Source: Pantoea piersonii
GTDB taxonomy: Bacteria; Pseudomonadota; Gammaproteobacteria; Enterobacterales; Enterobacteriaceae
Assembly: GCF_003612015.1 (NCBI RefSeq)
Contig: NZ_RARB01000002.1
Coordinates: forward strand, 621,590 to 685,589
Reading direction: 5' to 3'
DNA: 64,000 nucleotides
The position numbers and the translations under genes are program-made. The notes under the pieces were generated by a model that was not told the DNA's origin, searched no databases, and saw only the letters and a list, made by a program, of their open reading frames with translations. Each line of letters begins with the position of its first letter. Positions within the stretch are counted from its first letter, which is position 1. Shown in pieces: positions 38,089 to 47,879 of the stretch.

Positions 38089-38193
38089 TGCTTCTCTCCC
38101 TGTCTCAAACAAGATGCGTCGTTCCCATAACGACGCAAAACAAGTGTGGGTGGGAAAAACGAAAGCGGCAACGTTGGAGTGTAAAAAAGAGTG

Positions 38194-38226
38194 AAAAATC
38201 ATGCCCCATCCGCAGACAGGGCATGA
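38194..38226 (-). terminator. trp operon terminator
   Basis: On the minus strand an 8-bp stem TCATGCCC/GGGCATGA with a 12-nt loop is followed by five T residues, six bases after the trpA stop. Confidence 0.75.
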
Positions 38227-38231
38227 AATGT

Positions 38232-39038
38232 TCAGCGGGTGGCCGCTTTAAGGCTGCTGACGAACGCGGTCAGCTTCGCCAGCATCTCTTCTGGCTGCGC
38301 ATGATACTGCTCGATAATTTTCACAATAGCCGAGCCGGAGATGGCGCCCGCCGCGCCCGCGCCGATCGCCTCTTTAACCTGCGCCGGTTCGGAGATGCCG
38401 AATCCCTGCAGCGGCGGTGCGGCGTTATATTCGCGCAGCTTGTCGATCAGGCGCTGCAGCGGCAGGCTGCTGGCGCGATTTTCCGCGCCGGTCACGCCCG
38501 CGCGCGACAGCAGATAGGTGTAGCCGCGGCCGTGAGAGGCGACTTCGCGCAGCAGTTCATCGCTGGCGTTGGGCGGACAGATAAAGATCGGCGCGATGCC
38601 ATGACGCAGCGCTGCCTGACGGAAAGGCGCCGACTCTTCGACCGGCACATCCGCCACCAGCACCGAATCCACGCCCGCCTCGGCGCAGCGCGCATAGAAG
38701 GCGTCGATGCCGTTGGTGAACACCAGGTTGGCGTACATCAGCAGGCCGATGGGCAGATCGGGATATTTCTGGCGCACGCTGCTAAGTATCTCGAAGCACT
38801 GCGCGGTAGTGGTGCCGGACGCGAAGGCGCGCAGGGTGGCGTTCTGAATCGTCGGGCCGTCCGCCAGCGGATCGGAGAAGGGGATGCCCAGTTCCAGCGC
38901 GTCCGCGCCGCCTGCGACCAGCGCGTCAATAACCTTCAGCGACAGCGCCGGCGAGGGATCGCCCAGCGTGACGAAGGGAACGAACGCGCCTTCTTTGCTG
39001 GTCTGTAAACGCTTAAACAGCTGTTGATAACGCTCCAT
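38232..39038 (-). CDS. trpA: Tryptophan synthase alpha subunit
   Basis: Cleaves indole-3-glycerol phosphate to indole and glyceraldehyde-3-phosphate; indole is channelled to TrpB. The 268-residue TIM barrel equals the E. coli length. The catalytic glutamate and aspartate lie in [16 protein letters not shown], and phosphate binding in [10 protein letters not shown] and GAISGSAIV. Its ATG overlaps the trpB stop by one base, implying translational coupling. Confidence 0.97.
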   Translation of the reverse strand: MERYQQLFKRLQTSKEGAFVPFVTLGDPSPALSLKVIDALVAGGADALELGIPFSDPLADGPTIQNATLRAFASGTTTAQCFEILSSVRQKYPDLPIGLLMYANLVFTNGIDAFYARCAEAGVDSVLVADVPVEESAPFRQAALRHGIAPIFICPPNASDELLREVASHGRGYTYLLSRAGVTGAENRASSLPLQRLIDKLREYNAAPPLQGFGISEPAQVKEAIGAGAAGAISGSAIVKIIEQYHAQPEEMLAKLTAFVSSLKAATR

Positions 39039-40228
39039 CAGATTTCTCCCTGCGCAGTCAGAATATCGTGAACGGTAAAGATGTCTTTATCGCCGCGGCC
39101 CGAAAGGTTCACCACCAGCAGCTGCTCTTTCTCCGGGTTCTCGCGGATCATCTTCAGCGCGTGGGCCAGGGCGTGCGAGGACTCCAGCGCCGGGATAATG
39201 CCTTCCGCACGACAGAGTTCTTTAAAGGCGGACAGCGCTTCATTATCGGTAATCGACACGTAGTCGGCGCGGCCAATGCTGTTGAGATGCGCGTGCTGCG
39301 GGCCGACGGAAGGAAAATCGAGCCCGGCAGAAATAGAGTAGGACTCTTCGATCTGGCCCTCTTCGGTCTGCATCATCGGCGCTTTCATACCGAAATAGAT
39401 ACCGACGCGGCCATGCTTGAGCGGCGCGCCGTGCTCGCCGGTTTCAATGCCGTGTCCGGCCGGTTCGACGCCGATCAGGCCGACGCTTTCATCCATAAGA
39501 AAGTCGGCGAACATGCCGATCGCGTTAGATCCGCCACCGACGCAGGCGATAACCGCATCCGGCAAGCGACCCTCTTTTTCCAGAATCTGCGCTTTGGTCT
39601 CTTCGCCGATCATGCGCTGGAACTCGCGCACAATGGTCGGATAGGGGTGCGGACCCGCTGCGGTGCCGAGCATATAGTGCGCGGTTTCATAGCTGCCGGA
39701 CCAGTCGCGCAGCGCCTCGTTACAGGCATCTTTCAGCGTCGCGGAGCCGCTGTGCACCGGGATCACTTCCGCGCCCATCAGACGCATACGGAAGACGTTT
39801 GGCGACTGACGCTCAACATCTTTCGCGCCCATATAGATGCGGCACTTCATACCGAGCAGCGCGCACGCCAGCGCCGATGCGACGCCATGCTGGCCCGCGC
39901 CGGTTTCCGCAATGATTTCGCTCTTGCCCATGCGCTTCGCCAGCAGCGCCTGACCCAGTACCTGATTGGTTTTGTGCGCGCCGCCATGCAGCAGATCTTC
40001 GCGCTTAAGATAAAGGCGGGTTTTGGTGCCTTTTGTCAGGTTGCTGCAGAGCGTCAGCGCCGTCGGGCGTCCCGCATAGTTTTTCAGCAGGTCAGTAAAT
40101 TCCGCCTGAAAAGCGGGATCTTTCTGCGCCTCGACAAAGGCCGCTTCCAGCTGTTGCAGCGCCGGCATGAGGATCTGCGGCACATACATGCCGCCAAAGT
40201 CGCCAAAATAGGGGTTCAGTAGTGTCAT
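39038..40228 (-). CDS. trpB: Tryptophan synthase beta subunit
   Basis: PLP enzyme that condenses indole with serine. The 396-residue product has the PLP lysine in [17 protein letters not shown], the phosphate loop [10 protein letters not shown] and the C-terminal [10 protein letters not shown] much longer in-frame start at 40360 would overlap trpCF and is rejected; the ATG at 40228 gives the family start [18 protein letters not shown] behind an AAGGAAG ribosome site. It lies 43 bp after trpCF. Confidence 0.97.
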   Translation of the reverse strand: MTLLNPYFGDFGGMYVPQILMPALQQLEAAFVEAQKDPAFQAEFTDLLKNYAGRPTALTLCSNLTKGTKTRLYLKREDLLHGGAHKTNQVLGQALLAKRMGKSEIIAETGAGQHGVASALACALLGMKCRIYMGAKDVERQSPNVFRMRLMGAEVIPVHSGSATLKDACNEALRDWSGSYETAHYMLGTAAGPHPYPTIVREFQRMIGEETKAQILEKEGRLPDAVIACVGGGSNAIGMFADFLMDESVGLIGVEPAGHGIETGEHGAPLKHGRVGIYFGMKAPMMQTEEGQIEESYSISAGLDFPSVGPQHAHLNSIGRADYVSITDNEALSAFKELCRAEGIIPALESSHALAHALKMIRENPEKEQLLVVNLSGRGDKDIFTVHDILTAQGEI

Positions 40229-40271
40229 GGTTTCATCTTCCTTATGGGCCCGCCGCAGCGGACCTGACAAA

Positions 40272-41633
40272 TCAGTAGGCGCGAAGCGTGCGGAAAACCG
40301 CCGCGATTTTGCTGGCATCTTTAATGCCGGGCGCGCTTTCCACGCCGGAGTTGAAGTCAAGGCCTGCGCAGCCGAGGCGTGCCGCTTCCACGCAGTTATC
40401 CGCGCTCAGGCCACCGGCAAGCAGCACGTTGCTTAACTCCTGGTCCTTCAGCAGCGACCAGTCGAAGCGTGCGCCGCTGCCACCGTTGCCGTTGTCGAAG
40501 ACGTAGCGGTCAACGTGCGGCCAGTCGCGCGCGGGCAGCGCGTTTTGAATGCTCAGGGCTTTCCAGATAGCGATCCCGGCGGGCAGCACGGCGCGCAGTT
40601 CCGCCACATACGTCTGGTCTTCGTCGCCGTGCAGCTGGACGGCGTTGAGATTCAGCGCGGTCGCTTTTGTGACAACGTCACCGATGGGTGCATTGCGGAA
40701 CACGCCTGCATAGCGCAGCGGCGCGCCAGCCATTACCTGCTGCGCCTGCGGCACATCGATTCGGCGCGGGGAGCCTTCGGCGAAAATCAGACCGCCGTAA
40801 AGCGCGCCCGCTTCAAAGGCTGCCCGCGCATCTTCCGCTCGCGTCAGACCGCATACTTTATTGTCGCCCAGCAGCACGCGGCGCACCGCGCCCGCCAGAT
40901 CCGGCTCTTCCATCAGCGCCGAGCCAATCAGGAAGCCATTAGCGAAACGGCTCAGCTCGCGCACCTGAGCATAGTTATGAATGCCGGATTCGCTGATAAC
41001 GGTCACGCCGTGCGACAGGCGGGACGCCAGCTGGCGCGTGCGGTTAAGATCGATCGACATATCGCGCAGATCGCGGTTATTAATGCCGACGACTTTCGCC
41101 TCCAGCGCAATGGCGCGCTCCAGCTCCGCTTCGTTGCTGACCTCAGTCAATATGCCCATGTTCAGGCTGTGCGCCACGGCGGCCAGCTGACGATACTCGC
41201 TGTCATTCAGTACCGACAGCATCAGCAGAATGGCGTCAGCCTGGTAGTGACGCGCCAGATAGATTTGGTACGGATCGATAATGAAATCTTTGCACAGCAC
41301 CGGTTGCGTGAGCGCCGCGCTGACAATCGGCAGAAAATCGAAGCTGCCCTGGAAATATTTTTCATCGGTCAGCACCGAGACGGCGGAGGCGTAGTGACGA
41401 TAAATGCCTGCAATCGTCGCCGGATCGAAATCTTCGCGGATCAGCCCTTTGGAAGGAGACGCCTTTTTGCACTCAAGAATAAAAACGGTGCGGGCGCCCT
41501 GCAGGGCATCATAAAAGTTGCGGGATGCGGGCTGTACGTCATTCTGAAAGGACGCCAGCGGCTGCTGCGCCTTGCGCGCGTCTACCCACTGCGCTTTATC
41601 CTGAACAATCTTCTCTAAAATCGTGCCTTGCAT
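40272..41633 (-). CDS. trpC: Bifunctional indole-3-glycerol-phosphate synthase / phosphoribosylanthranilate isomerase
   Basis: Two fused TIM barrels catalyse two successive steps of tryptophan synthesis. The 453-residue product equals E. coli TrpC(F). The N-terminal synthase domain (to about residue 255) shows [13 protein letters not shown] and [15 protein letters not shown]. The C-terminal isomerase domain begins near [12 protein letters not shown] with its catalytic cysteine and ends [16 protein letters not shown]. It lies 2 bp after trpD. The fusion is the enterobacterial state. Confidence 0.97.
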   Translation of the reverse strand: MQGTILEKIVQDKAQWVDARKAQQPLASFQNDVQPASRNFYDALQGARTVFILECKKASPSKGLIREDFDPATIAGIYRHYASAVSVLTDEKYFQGSFDFLPIVSAALTQPVLCKDFIIDPYQIYLARHYQADAILLMLSVLNDSEYRQLAAVAHSLNMGILTEVSNEAELERAIALEAKVVGINNRDLRDMSIDLNRTRQLASRLSHGVTVISESGIHNYAQVRELSRFANGFLIGSALMEEPDLAGAVRRVLLGDNKVCGLTRAEDARAAFEAGALYGGLIFAEGSPRRIDVPQAQQVMAGAPLRYAGVFRNAPIGDVVTKATALNLNAVQLHGDEDQTYVAELRAVLPAGIAIWKALSIQNALPARDWPHVDRYVFDNGNGGSGARFDWSLLKDQELSNVLLAGGLSADNCVEAARLGCAGLDFNSGVESAPGIKDASKIAAVFRTLRAY

Positions 41634-41635
41634 GG

Positions 41636-42640
41636 TTATCCTCTCGCTGCCAGAGCGACAACGCGCTCGTAGGCCTGTCCGCTGTGGATAGCCTGTCGCG
41701 CACGCTGCGCGTTTTCGCGCAAATCTTCATGACCGAATACTTTTAACAACATCGCCACGTTGACGGCAACCGCTTCCTCATGGGCCTGCTGGCCATTACC
41801 CTGAAGTAAACGGGTAAGAATGTCACGGTTTTCTTCGGGCGTGCCGCCAGCCAGCGCCTCCTTGGGATGGAAGCCGAAACCGAAGTCTTCCGGGGTCAGC
41901 TGATAGCGGGTGATTTCGCCGTCGCGCAGTTCGGCGACGTGGGTTTCGCTGTGCAGCGCCACCTCGTCCATACCCCCGCCGTGCACCACCGCGGCGCGCT
42001 GGTAGCCCAGCACTTTCAGCGTCTGGGCGATCGGCATCACCAGTTCGGGACTGTAGACGCCGATAACCGCCAGCGGCGGTCGCGCCGGGTTAATCAGTGG
42101 GCCAAGCACGTTGAACAGCGTGCGCGTTTTCAGCTGCTGACGCACCGGCATCGCATGGCGAAAGCCGGTGTGATATTGCGGCGCGAACAGGAAGCAGACG
42201 TTGAGATCGTCCAGTGCCGCGCGCGCCCGCTCAGCGGGCATATCCAGGCTGATGCCGAACGCCGCCAGCAGATCGGAGGAGCCCGACTTGCTGGATACGC
42301 TGCGGTTGCCGTGCTTCGCCACTTTCAGCCCGCAGGTCGCAGCGACAAAGGCGCTGGCGGTAGAGATATTAATGCTGTTGCTGCCGTCGCCGCCGGTGCC
42401 GACAATATCAGCAAAGGCGTAGCTGGGGCGTGGGAAGGGTCTGGCATCTTCCAGCAGCGCGCTGGCCGCGCCAGCGATCTCCTGCGGCGATTCGCCGCGC
42501 ACCTTCATGGCGATCAGCGCGGCGGCGAGCTGGGTGGGCTCCAGCTGGCCGGTAATAATGGCGCTGAAGAGCTGATGGCTCTCGCCCTGCGTCAACGTCT
42601 GCGCCTGATAAAGTTTTTCCAGGATGGCATGCATGTTCAT
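41636..42640 (-). CDS. trpD: Anthranilate phosphoribosyltransferase, separate TrpD
   Basis: Transfers phosphoribose from PRPP to anthranilate. The 334-residue product shows the PRPP glycine-rich loop [15 protein letters not shown] and [17 protein letters not shown]. In E. coli this domain is fused behind the TrpG glutaminase; here it is a stand-alone gene whose ATG overlaps the trpG stop by four bases (ATGA). Unfused trpG and trpD are also known from Serratia. Confidence 0.96.
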   Translation of the reverse strand: MNMHAILEKLYQAQTLTQGESHQLFSAIITGQLEPTQLAAALIAMKVRGESPQEIAGAASALLEDARPFPRPSYAFADIVGTGGDGSNSINISTASAFVAATCGLKVAKHGNRSVSSKSGSSDLLAAFGISLDMPAERARAALDDLNVCFLFAPQYHTGFRHAMPVRQQLKTRTLFNVLGPLINPARPPLAVIGVYSPELVMPIAQTLKVLGYQRAAVVHGGGMDEVALHSETHVAELRDGEITRYQLTPEDFGFGFHPKEALAGGTPEENRDILTRLLQGNGQQAHEEAVAVNVAMLLKVFGHEDLRENAQRARQAIHSGQAYERVVALAARG

Positions 42641-43230
42641 TCTCCCTGTGATGTCGCCAGCGCCCAGGCCAGCGTCTGCTCCAGCAGACGGGCGCCCTGA
42701 GTGGTCAGGATGGATTCAGGATGGAACTGGAAGCCGCAGACGCGATCGGCGTCGTGGCGTACTGCCATTACCATGCCGTTGTAGCTGGCGTTAACCGTCA
42801 GCTCCGCAGGCGTATTGCTGCCCACCAGCGAGTGATAGCGCGCCACCGGCAGCGGATTGCTCAGCCCGGCGAACATCGCTTCTCCGTCGTGAGTAATAGC
42901 GGAAGCTTTGCCGTGCAGAATTTCGCCCGCCTGACCGACGTGACCGCCATAGGCTTCGATAATCGCCTGATGGCCCAGGCAGATGCCGATGATCGGCAGG
43001 CGTCCGCGCAGGGTTTGCAGCAGCTCCGGCATACAGCCTGCGTCTTTCGGCGCGCCAGGGCCCGGCGAAAGCATCAGCACGGGATTCTCCATACGCTGCA
43101 GGCGTTCAGCCAGCAGCGCCGCCGAGACGTTGTTGCGGTAGATCACCACGTTGTGGCCGAAGGATCGCAGCTGATCAACGAGGTTGTAGGTAAAAGAGTC
43201 GATGTTATCGAGCAGCAGGATATCGGCCAT
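42637..43230 (-). CDS. trpG: Anthranilate synthase component II (glutamine amidotransferase TrpG)
   Basis: Releases ammonia from glutamine for TrpE. The 197-residue class I amidotransferase has its catalytic cysteine in [11 protein letters not shown], with the histidine and glutamate of the triad in [12 protein letters not shown]. The length matches a stand-alone TrpG, not the E. coli TrpGD fusion. Overlaps of one base with trpE and four with trpD indicate tight translational coupling. Confidence 0.96.
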   Translation of the reverse strand: MADILLLDNIDSFTYNLVDQLRSFGHNVVIYRNNVSAALLAERLQRMENPVLMLSPGPGAPKDAGCMPELLQTLRGRLPIIGICLGHQAIIEAYGGHVGQAGEILHGKASAITHDGEAMFAGLSNPLPVARYHSLVGSNTPAELTVNASYNGMVMAVRHDADRVCGFQFHPESILTTQGARLLEQTLAWALATSQGE

Positions 43231-44792
43231 CAGAAAATCTCCTTGCAGTGATGGGCGGTCGCGATAGCACGCAGAACGGCGCGGGCTTTATTGCGGCTTT
43301 CGTCCGCTTCCGCCTGCGGATCAGAGTCGAGCACTACGCCAGCGCCGGCCTGCACCGTGGCAATGCCATCTTCAACCCAGGCCGAGCGGATCACGATGCA
43401 GGTGTCGAGATCGCCGTGTGCGGTGAAGTACCCGACCGCACCGCCGTAGCTGCCGCGTCGCGTGCCTTCCGCCGCGGCGATCAGCTGCATGGCGCGAACT
43501 TTCGGCGCGCCGCTCAGCGTGCCCATATTCATGCAGGCGCGGTAGGCATGCAGCACGTCGAGGTCTTCGCGCAGCGTGCCGATCACGCGGGAGACCAGAT
43601 GCATCACGAAAGAGTAGCGGTCGACCTTGGTCAGATCGGCAACATAGCGGCTGCCCGGCACGCAGATACGCGCCAGATCGTTGCGCGCCAGGTCCACCAG
43701 CATCAGATGCTCCGCCAGCTCTTTATGGTCGGTGCGCATCTCCAGCTCAATACGGCTGTCGAGATCGCGGTCCAGCGAGCCGTCAGCGTGGCGACCGCGC
43801 GGGCGCGTGCCGGCAATCGGGTAGATTTCGATCTGACGCGTGACGGCGTCGTACTTCAGCGAACTTTCCGGCGAGGCACCGAACAGCGCGAAATCGCGAT
43901 CCTGCATAAAAAACATATAGGGGCTGGGATTGCTGTTCTTCAGCGTCTCATAGGCGGCGAGCGGCGATGGGCAGGGCAGCGAGAAGCGGCGCGACGGCAC
44001 CACCTGGAAAATCTCGCCAAGGCGAATCGCTTCCTGCATCTGGCGCACGGTATCGCAATAGGCTTCGTCGCTCTGGCTGACGCTCAGCGTCATCTGCTCG
44101 ACCGTCTGAACCGGCAGCGCAGGCGCGGGCTGCAGCATCTGGCCGTGCAGCTGTTCGATGCGGCTCTGCAGACGCTGGAATTCGCTGGTAGACGGGCAGA
44201 ACAGGCTTGCCTGCAGCGTGGCGCTGCGCGTCTGATGATCGAGCACCAGCAGGGTCTCTGCCAGGTAAAAGCAGTAGTCAGGGCAGCGCTGCTGATTCTT
44301 CAGCGCGGGCAGTTCTTCAAATCCCGCTACCAGGTCATAGGCGAACAGGCCGCCGAGCAGCATCGCTTCGCGTTCGTCAGCGGGCGAGTTTACCAGGTGA
44401 GGGATCAGGCGCAGCGCGTCGAAAACTGACAGCGCCTGCAGGCGGGAGTCCTCATCCTGCACGGCGTCAGCGGAAGGGAAATGCAGTTCGCGGCCATCCG
44501 GACGCGCCTCGATATCAACATTGTCGGGCAGCGCGGCATCCAGCAGCGGCAGCAGCGCGCGGCCATTTTCGGACAGGGCCTGCACCGTCACGCAGGATCC
44601 CAGCGCGCTGACGCGCAGGGCGCTGTCGACAATCAGCAGGCTTTTCAGGTTACGTTTGCTGTCGATATCCGCCGACTCGAGCAGCAGAGTTGCCGGACGT
44701 GCGCCGCATAACTGGTGAAACACTGCGGCCGGATCTTCGCGGTAGGGCGCGGTGCCGGTAATCAACTTCAATGTAGGTTTCGCATTTGGCAT
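43230..44792 (-). CDS. trpE: Anthranilate synthase component I
   Basis: Converts chorismate to anthranilate with TrpG-supplied ammonia and is feedback-inhibited by tryptophan. The product is 520 residues, the E. coli length. The N-terminal regulatory element [11 protein letters not shown] lies in the first 60 residues. The C-terminal chorismate-binding domain shows [20 protein letters not shown] sequence ([13 protein letters not shown]) and [11 protein letters not shown]. It is the first structural gene after the attenuator. Confidence 0.97.
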   Translation of the reverse strand: MPNAKPTLKLITGTAPYREDPAAVFHQLCGARPATLLLESADIDSKRNLKSLLIVDSALRVSALGSCVTVQALSENGRALLPLLDAALPDNVDIEARPDGRELHFPSADAVQDEDSRLQALSVFDALRLIPHLVNSPADEREAMLLGGLFAYDLVAGFEELPALKNQQRCPDYCFYLAETLLVLDHQTRSATLQASLFCPSTSEFQRLQSRIEQLHGQMLQPAPALPVQTVEQMTLSVSQSDEAYCDTVRQMQEAIRLGEIFQVVPSRRFSLPCPSPLAAYETLKNSNPSPYMFFMQDRDFALFGASPESSLKYDAVTRQIEIYPIAGTRPRGRHADGSLDRDLDSRIELEMRTDHKELAEHLMLVDLARNDLARICVPGSRYVADLTKVDRYSFVMHLVSRVIGTLREDLDVLHAYRACMNMGTLSGAPKVRAMQLIAAAEGTRRGSYGGAVGYFTAHGDLDTCIVIRSAWVEDGIATVQAGAGVVLDSDPQAEADESRNKARAVLRAIATAHHCKEIF

Positions 44793-44815
44793 GGTGGTCT
44801 CTCTGAAATTCGCCT

Positions 44816-44841
44816 AAAAAAAAGCCCGCTTTAAGCGGGCT
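44816..44841 (-). terminator. trp attenuator terminator
   Basis: A perfect 8-bp stem AGCCCGCT/AGCGGGCT with a 3-nt loop and eight T residues on the minus strand, between trpL and trpE. The CGGGC inside trpL (near 44883) can pair with the GCCCG of the stem's first arm, giving the antiterminator alternative. Confidence 0.92.
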
Positions 44842-44858
44842 CGGGTCTCTGCACTGCG

Positions 44859-44939
44859 TTACGCAAGGCGTGCCAGACGTTGCCCGTTATGGGAAACATC
44901 GCGCCACCAGCCTGCAGAAAGCATAAAAATCGTCGCCAT
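44859..44939 (-). CDS. trpL: trp operon leader peptide
   Basis: A 26-residue leader peptide, MATIFMLSAGWWRDVSHNGQRLARLA, with tandem tryptophan codons at positions 11-12, read here as MATIFMLSAGWWRDVSHNGQ then six more residues. Ribosome stalling at the Trp pair would free the antiterminator and allow trpE transcription. It is longer than the 14-residue E. coli TrpL, with an extra 13 residues after WW-R. The ribosome site is weak (GGGTCTTTTCTC). Confidence 0.88.
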   Translation of the reverse strand: MATIFMLSAGWWRDVSHNGQRLARLA

Positions 44940-44968
44940 GAGAAAAGACCCGTTTAGTTGTGAACTTG

Positions 44969-45003
44969 TGTACTAGTTAACGGGTTCAGCGGATAAAAGT
45001 CAA
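44969..45003 (-). promoter_or_regulatory. trp promoter and TrpR operator
   Basis: Minus-strand TTGACT (44998-45003) and TTAACT (44975-44980) are 17 bp apart. The -10 lies inside GTTAACTAGTAC, the intact half of a TrpR operator; the other half, upstream, reads GAACCC and is degenerate. The promoter is divergent from rnm. Confidence 0.85.
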
Positions 45004-45071
45004 TACGCTTTTTCACCTGAGCATAAAATCGTTATCATGCTGGCCGCTTCAACGTGCAGCAGGAGTGCCAT

Positions 45072-45956
45072 TTGAACGAGATTGCCCGTTTCCCTCTTTA
45101 TGATTTACACAGCCATACGCGCGCTTCCGATGGGCTGCTGACGCCGGAAGCGCTGGTGCAGCGCGCCGTTACTATGCGCGTCGGCGTACTGGCCATTACT
45201 GACCATGACAGCGTGGCTGGCGTTGCAGCGGCGCAGCGCGCCGTCGCTGAGCAGGCGCTGCCGCTGAAAGTGCTGGCGGGGGTGGAAGCCTCGACGCTGT
45301 GGGAAAATCATGAAATCCATATTGTCGGGCTGAACATCGATATCAGCCACCCGGCAATGACTACTTTTCTGGCGGAGCAAGCCCGCTGCCGTCAGGAACG
45401 GGCGGAGCTGATCGCCGAACGGCTGGAAAAGGCGCGCATCCCTGACGCGCTGGCTGGCGCAGCCCGACTGGCCGATGGCGGTGTGATTACGCGCGGCCAC
45501 TTTGCCCGTTTTCTCATTGAGCAGGGAAAAGCCGACACGATAGCGCAGGTTTTCAAAAGCTACCTGGCGCGCGGCAAAACCGGCTATGTTCCGCCGCAAT
45601 GGTGTACAATTAAACAAGCTATTGATGCTATTCACCATTCTGGCGGCTGTGCGGTGCTGGCGCACCCTGGCCGCTACGGTTTGTCGGCAAAATGGCTGAA
45701 GCGTCTGATCGCGCATTTCCGCGAAGCGGGCGGCGACGCCATGGAGGTGGCGCAGTGTCAACAGGCGCCAAATGAACGAACGCAGCTGGCGCAATACGCC
45801 CGTGATTACGATCTGGCTGCGTCGCAAGGTTCTGATTTTCATCAACCCTGCCCGTGGATTGAGCTGGGCCGCAAACTCTGGCTTCCGGCTGGCGTTGAGC
45901 CAGTATGGGAGCGTTTCCCGGCGCTGGCGCCCGCAGGCTCTGACGCGGACAGGTGA
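45072..45956 (+). CDS. rnm: RNase AM, PHP-domain 5'-3' exoribonuclease (YciV)
   Basis: Metal-dependent PHP-fold nuclease that trims 5' ends of rRNA precursors and degrades short oligonucleotides. The product is 294 residues. Metal-binding motifs are YDLHSHTRASDG at the N terminus, ITDHDSV, AVLAHPGRY and GSDFHQPCPW. Translation is taken to start at TTG (45072) because AGGAG lies seven bases upstream. An in-frame GTG at 45054 would place this ribosome site inside the gene. yciO follows after 13 bp. Confidence 0.9.
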   Translation: MNEIARFPLYDLHSHTRASDGLLTPEALVQRAVTMRVGVLAITDHDSVAGVAAAQRAVAEQALPLKVLAGVEASTLWENHEIHIVGLNIDISHPAMTTFLAEQARCRQERAELIAERLEKARIPDALAGAARLADGGVITRGHFARFLIEQGKADTIAQVFKSYLARGKTGYVPPQWCTIKQAIDAIHHSGGCAVLAHPGRYGLSAKWLKRLIAHFREAGGDAMEVAQCQQAPNERTQLAQYARDYDLAASQGSDFHQPCPWIELGRKLWLPAGVEPVWERFPALAPAGSDADR

Positions 45957-45969
45957 TAAGAGGTTTTTT

Positions 45970-46590
45970 ATGAGTCAACTTTTTCACATTCACCCGGAAA
46001 ACCCGCAGCCGCGTCTGGTTTCTCAGGCCGTCGACTATCTTAATAAGGGTGGCGTCATCGTCTATCCCACCGATTCTGGCTATGCGCTGGGCTGTCGTCT
46101 GGAAGAGAAAAATGCGCTTGAGCGCATTTGCCGCATTCGTCAGCTGGATGGCAACCATAACTTCACGCTGATGTGCCGCGATCTGTCGGAAATCTCCAAC
46201 TATTCGCAGGTTGATAACAGCGCCTTTCGTCTGCTGAAAAACAATACGCCAGGCAGCTATACCTTTATTCTGAAGGCGACCAAGGTGGTGCCGCGTCGTC
46301 TGATGAATGACAAGCGGAAAACTATCGGGCTGCGCGTGCCGTCCAACCCGATTGCGCTGGCGCTGCTGGAAGCGCTTAACGAGCCGATGATGTCGACCTC
46401 GCTGATCCTGCCGGGCAACGATTTTACCGAATCGGATCCGGAAGAGATCCAGCACAGCATCGGTAAGCTGGTCGATTTGATTATTGACGGGGGCACGCTG
46501 GGACAGCAGCCGACAACGGTTGTCGATCTCACCAGCGATGCACCCCTGATAGCGCGCGAAGGTTCAGGCGATATCCGGCCTTTCCTGTAA
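45970..46590 (+). CDS. yciO: YciO family protein (Sua5/YrdC fold)
   Basis: A 206-residue protein of the threonylcarbamoyl-AMP synthase fold, the E. coli length. It shows GGVIVYPTDSGYALGC, the nucleotide-binding KRKTIGLRVPSNP and the late DLTSDAPLIAREGSGDI. YciO differs from TsaC and its physiological role is unclear. The ATG at 45970 follows an AAGAGG ribosome site and sits 13 bp after rnm, suggesting an operon. Confidence 0.95.
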   Translation: MSQLFHIHPENPQPRLVSQAVDYLNKGGVIVYPTDSGYALGCRLEEKNALERICRIRQLDGNHNFTLMCRDLSEISNYSQVDNSAFRLLKNNTPGSYTFILKATKVVPRRLMNDKRKTIGLRVPSNPIALALLEALNEPMMSTSLILPGNDFTESDPEEIQHSIGKLVDLIIDGGTLGQQPTTVVDLTSDAPLIAREGSGDIRPFL

Positions 46591-46595
46591 CAGTC

Positions 46596-46626
46596 TGGTC
46601 AGGTGCCGCTCTGCGCCGCCTGACCA
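46596..46626. terminator. Convergent hairpin between yciO and the lipoprotein protease gene
   Basis: TGGTCAGG and CCTGACCA form a perfect 8-bp stem with a 15-nt GC-rich loop. It overlaps the stop codon of the protease gene. T-rich sequence follows on the plus side. Confidence 0.55.
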
Positions 46627-47246
46627 ATATTCTGTTTCAGCCAGTTTTGAAAATCTGAATAGGGGATATAGAGCGACACATCTTTTAAAACGATTTTGCC
46701 GCTGCGGTTGCTTTTTATCTCGTCGCTGAATCCGACAATAACCCCGCCCAGCGTATTATCCGCATTATAAACCGCGCCGCCCGACATCCCTTTTACCACG
46801 CCCGCATTTGACGCCATCGCCATACAGGGTTTTTTATTCCAGCTGTTACGAATAGCGGTGCGCGCTAAATTAGTGCCCGAAGACTCAACCGGCATGGCGG
46901 ATATAAAACTATAACCGTACATTTTTACCGGGTCGCCGATGCCGCTGCTGCGGAATTTAGCCAGCGTGGTCGCGTCGTTTTTGTGGTAAATGATCGCCAG
47001 ATCGCAATAGGGGTGGTAAGCCTTTACGCGCTGTACGGCGAATTTCGCCACGTGCGCTGCCGTCAGGCTATATTCAGGCGTAATGGGAATGCTGCTGCCT
47101 AGCGTGCCAAGCCCGAGAATCGTAGGAATGCCGGTGAAACTCATGTCCACATGCTGCATTGCCGTACGGCTGTATTCGGTATGGCCCACAGAGCAACCGC
47201 TCAGAGCCAGCGCAGCAAACGCCGGCCATAAGAACAGTTTTCTCAT
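46599..47246 (-). CDS. Predicted lipoprotein with trypsin-like serine protease domain
   Basis: A 215-residue protein with a lipoprotein signal peptide (MRKLFLWPAFAALALSGC, lipidated Cys18) and a chymotrypsin-like fold. The triad can be read as His65 in SLTAAHVAKF, Asp82 in YCDLAIIYH and Ser155 in VKGMSGGAVY. An intact triad argues for an active envelope protease. No E. coli orthologue is present at this locus. Codon use is somewhat more AT-rich than in its neighbours. Its substrate and partner are unknown. Confidence 0.75.
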   Translation of the reverse strand: MRKLFLWPAFAALALSGCSVGHTEYSRTAMQHVDMSFTGIPTILGLGTLGSSIPITPEYSLTAAHVAKFAVQRVKAYHPYCDLAIIYHKNDATTLAKFRSSGIGDPVKMYGYSFISAMPVESSGTNLARTAIRNSWNKKPCMAMASNAGVVKGMSGGAVYNADNTLGGVIVGFSDEIKSNRSGKIVLKDVSLYIPYSDFQNWLKQNIGQAAQSGT

Positions 47247-47434
47247 GGTGATTATCTTTATGCTGGCATGTCGGAAAATCCCTGGTGAAGGCTTTTGACA
47301 TGCAATTTAAGACTCATCATTGAGCCGTATTAACGCTGCATTTCCGGTAGCGCCGGTTTATTTTTAAAGAAACGGCAAAAGTTAGTTAAAGGCTTGTTAA
47401 TAACTTCCGGTCGGGCAACAACTTAAGATTAATA

Positions 47435-47503
47435 ATGCGAAAGTTATTTTTTGCGTTTCTGGCTCTGATTGTACTTATAAATTATCAACAGACAATCGAT
47501 TAA
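47435..47503 (+). CDS. Possible 22-residue hydrophobic peptide
   Basis: ATG-initiated frame encoding MRKLFFAFLALIVLINYQ and four more residues, with a basic start and a single hydrophobic helix. This is a signal- or membrane-peptide pattern. There is no good ribosome site (only AAGA upstream), so it may be chance in AT-rich DNA. Confidence 0.25.
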   Translation: MRKLFFAFLALIVLINYQQTID

Positions 47504-47838
47504 GATTAATCCTAAAAAGAAATGCAGGGAAATAGGGTGCTAATTCAATCTCTGGTTTTAAAAATGGGATTAAAGTGCGTTAGCTATATTAATATTACGA
47601 TTTATCCTAGAAATACAGAATGATTCACTACCACGCTGCGCATTGCCAGATGAAAAAAGCAGTGAAAAAGCGAATTAAGCTTAACGCACTTTTAACTGTT
47701 TCATTTACCTGATGAATCCTCTGTGCGCTCGATATATTAGCCGTGCAAACCAGATCTGATAATAAGAAAAAAGCATTTGCGCTTCAGTGAGTTGGTCACC
47801 AAGCCGCGCTGATAGCCTGACGGCAGCGGATTAATGAT

Positions 47839-47858
47839 TGCCGTCCGCGAAGACGGCA
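47839..47858 (-). terminator. Candidate 3' hairpin of the transporter gene
   Basis: TGCCGTC (47839-47845) can pair with GACGGCA at 47852-47858 or with another GACGGCA at 47819-47825, giving two mutually exclusive stems 22 bp beyond the transporter stop. No T run is present. Confidence 0.35.
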
Positions 47859-47879
47859 ACAGGGAGAAAAAGAGGAGAG

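Larger units (their letters stand above)
47247..47879. other. AT-rich 633-bp intergenic region
   Basis: Markedly AT-rich DNA between the protease gene and the transporter gene, unlike the GC-rich surroundings. It contains one short frame with a hydrophobic product (47435-47503), an RcsAB-like sequence (47502-47515) and alternative hairpins near the end (47819-47858). No full-length gene was found. Composition suggests acquired DNA silenced by H-NS. Confidence 0.5.
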
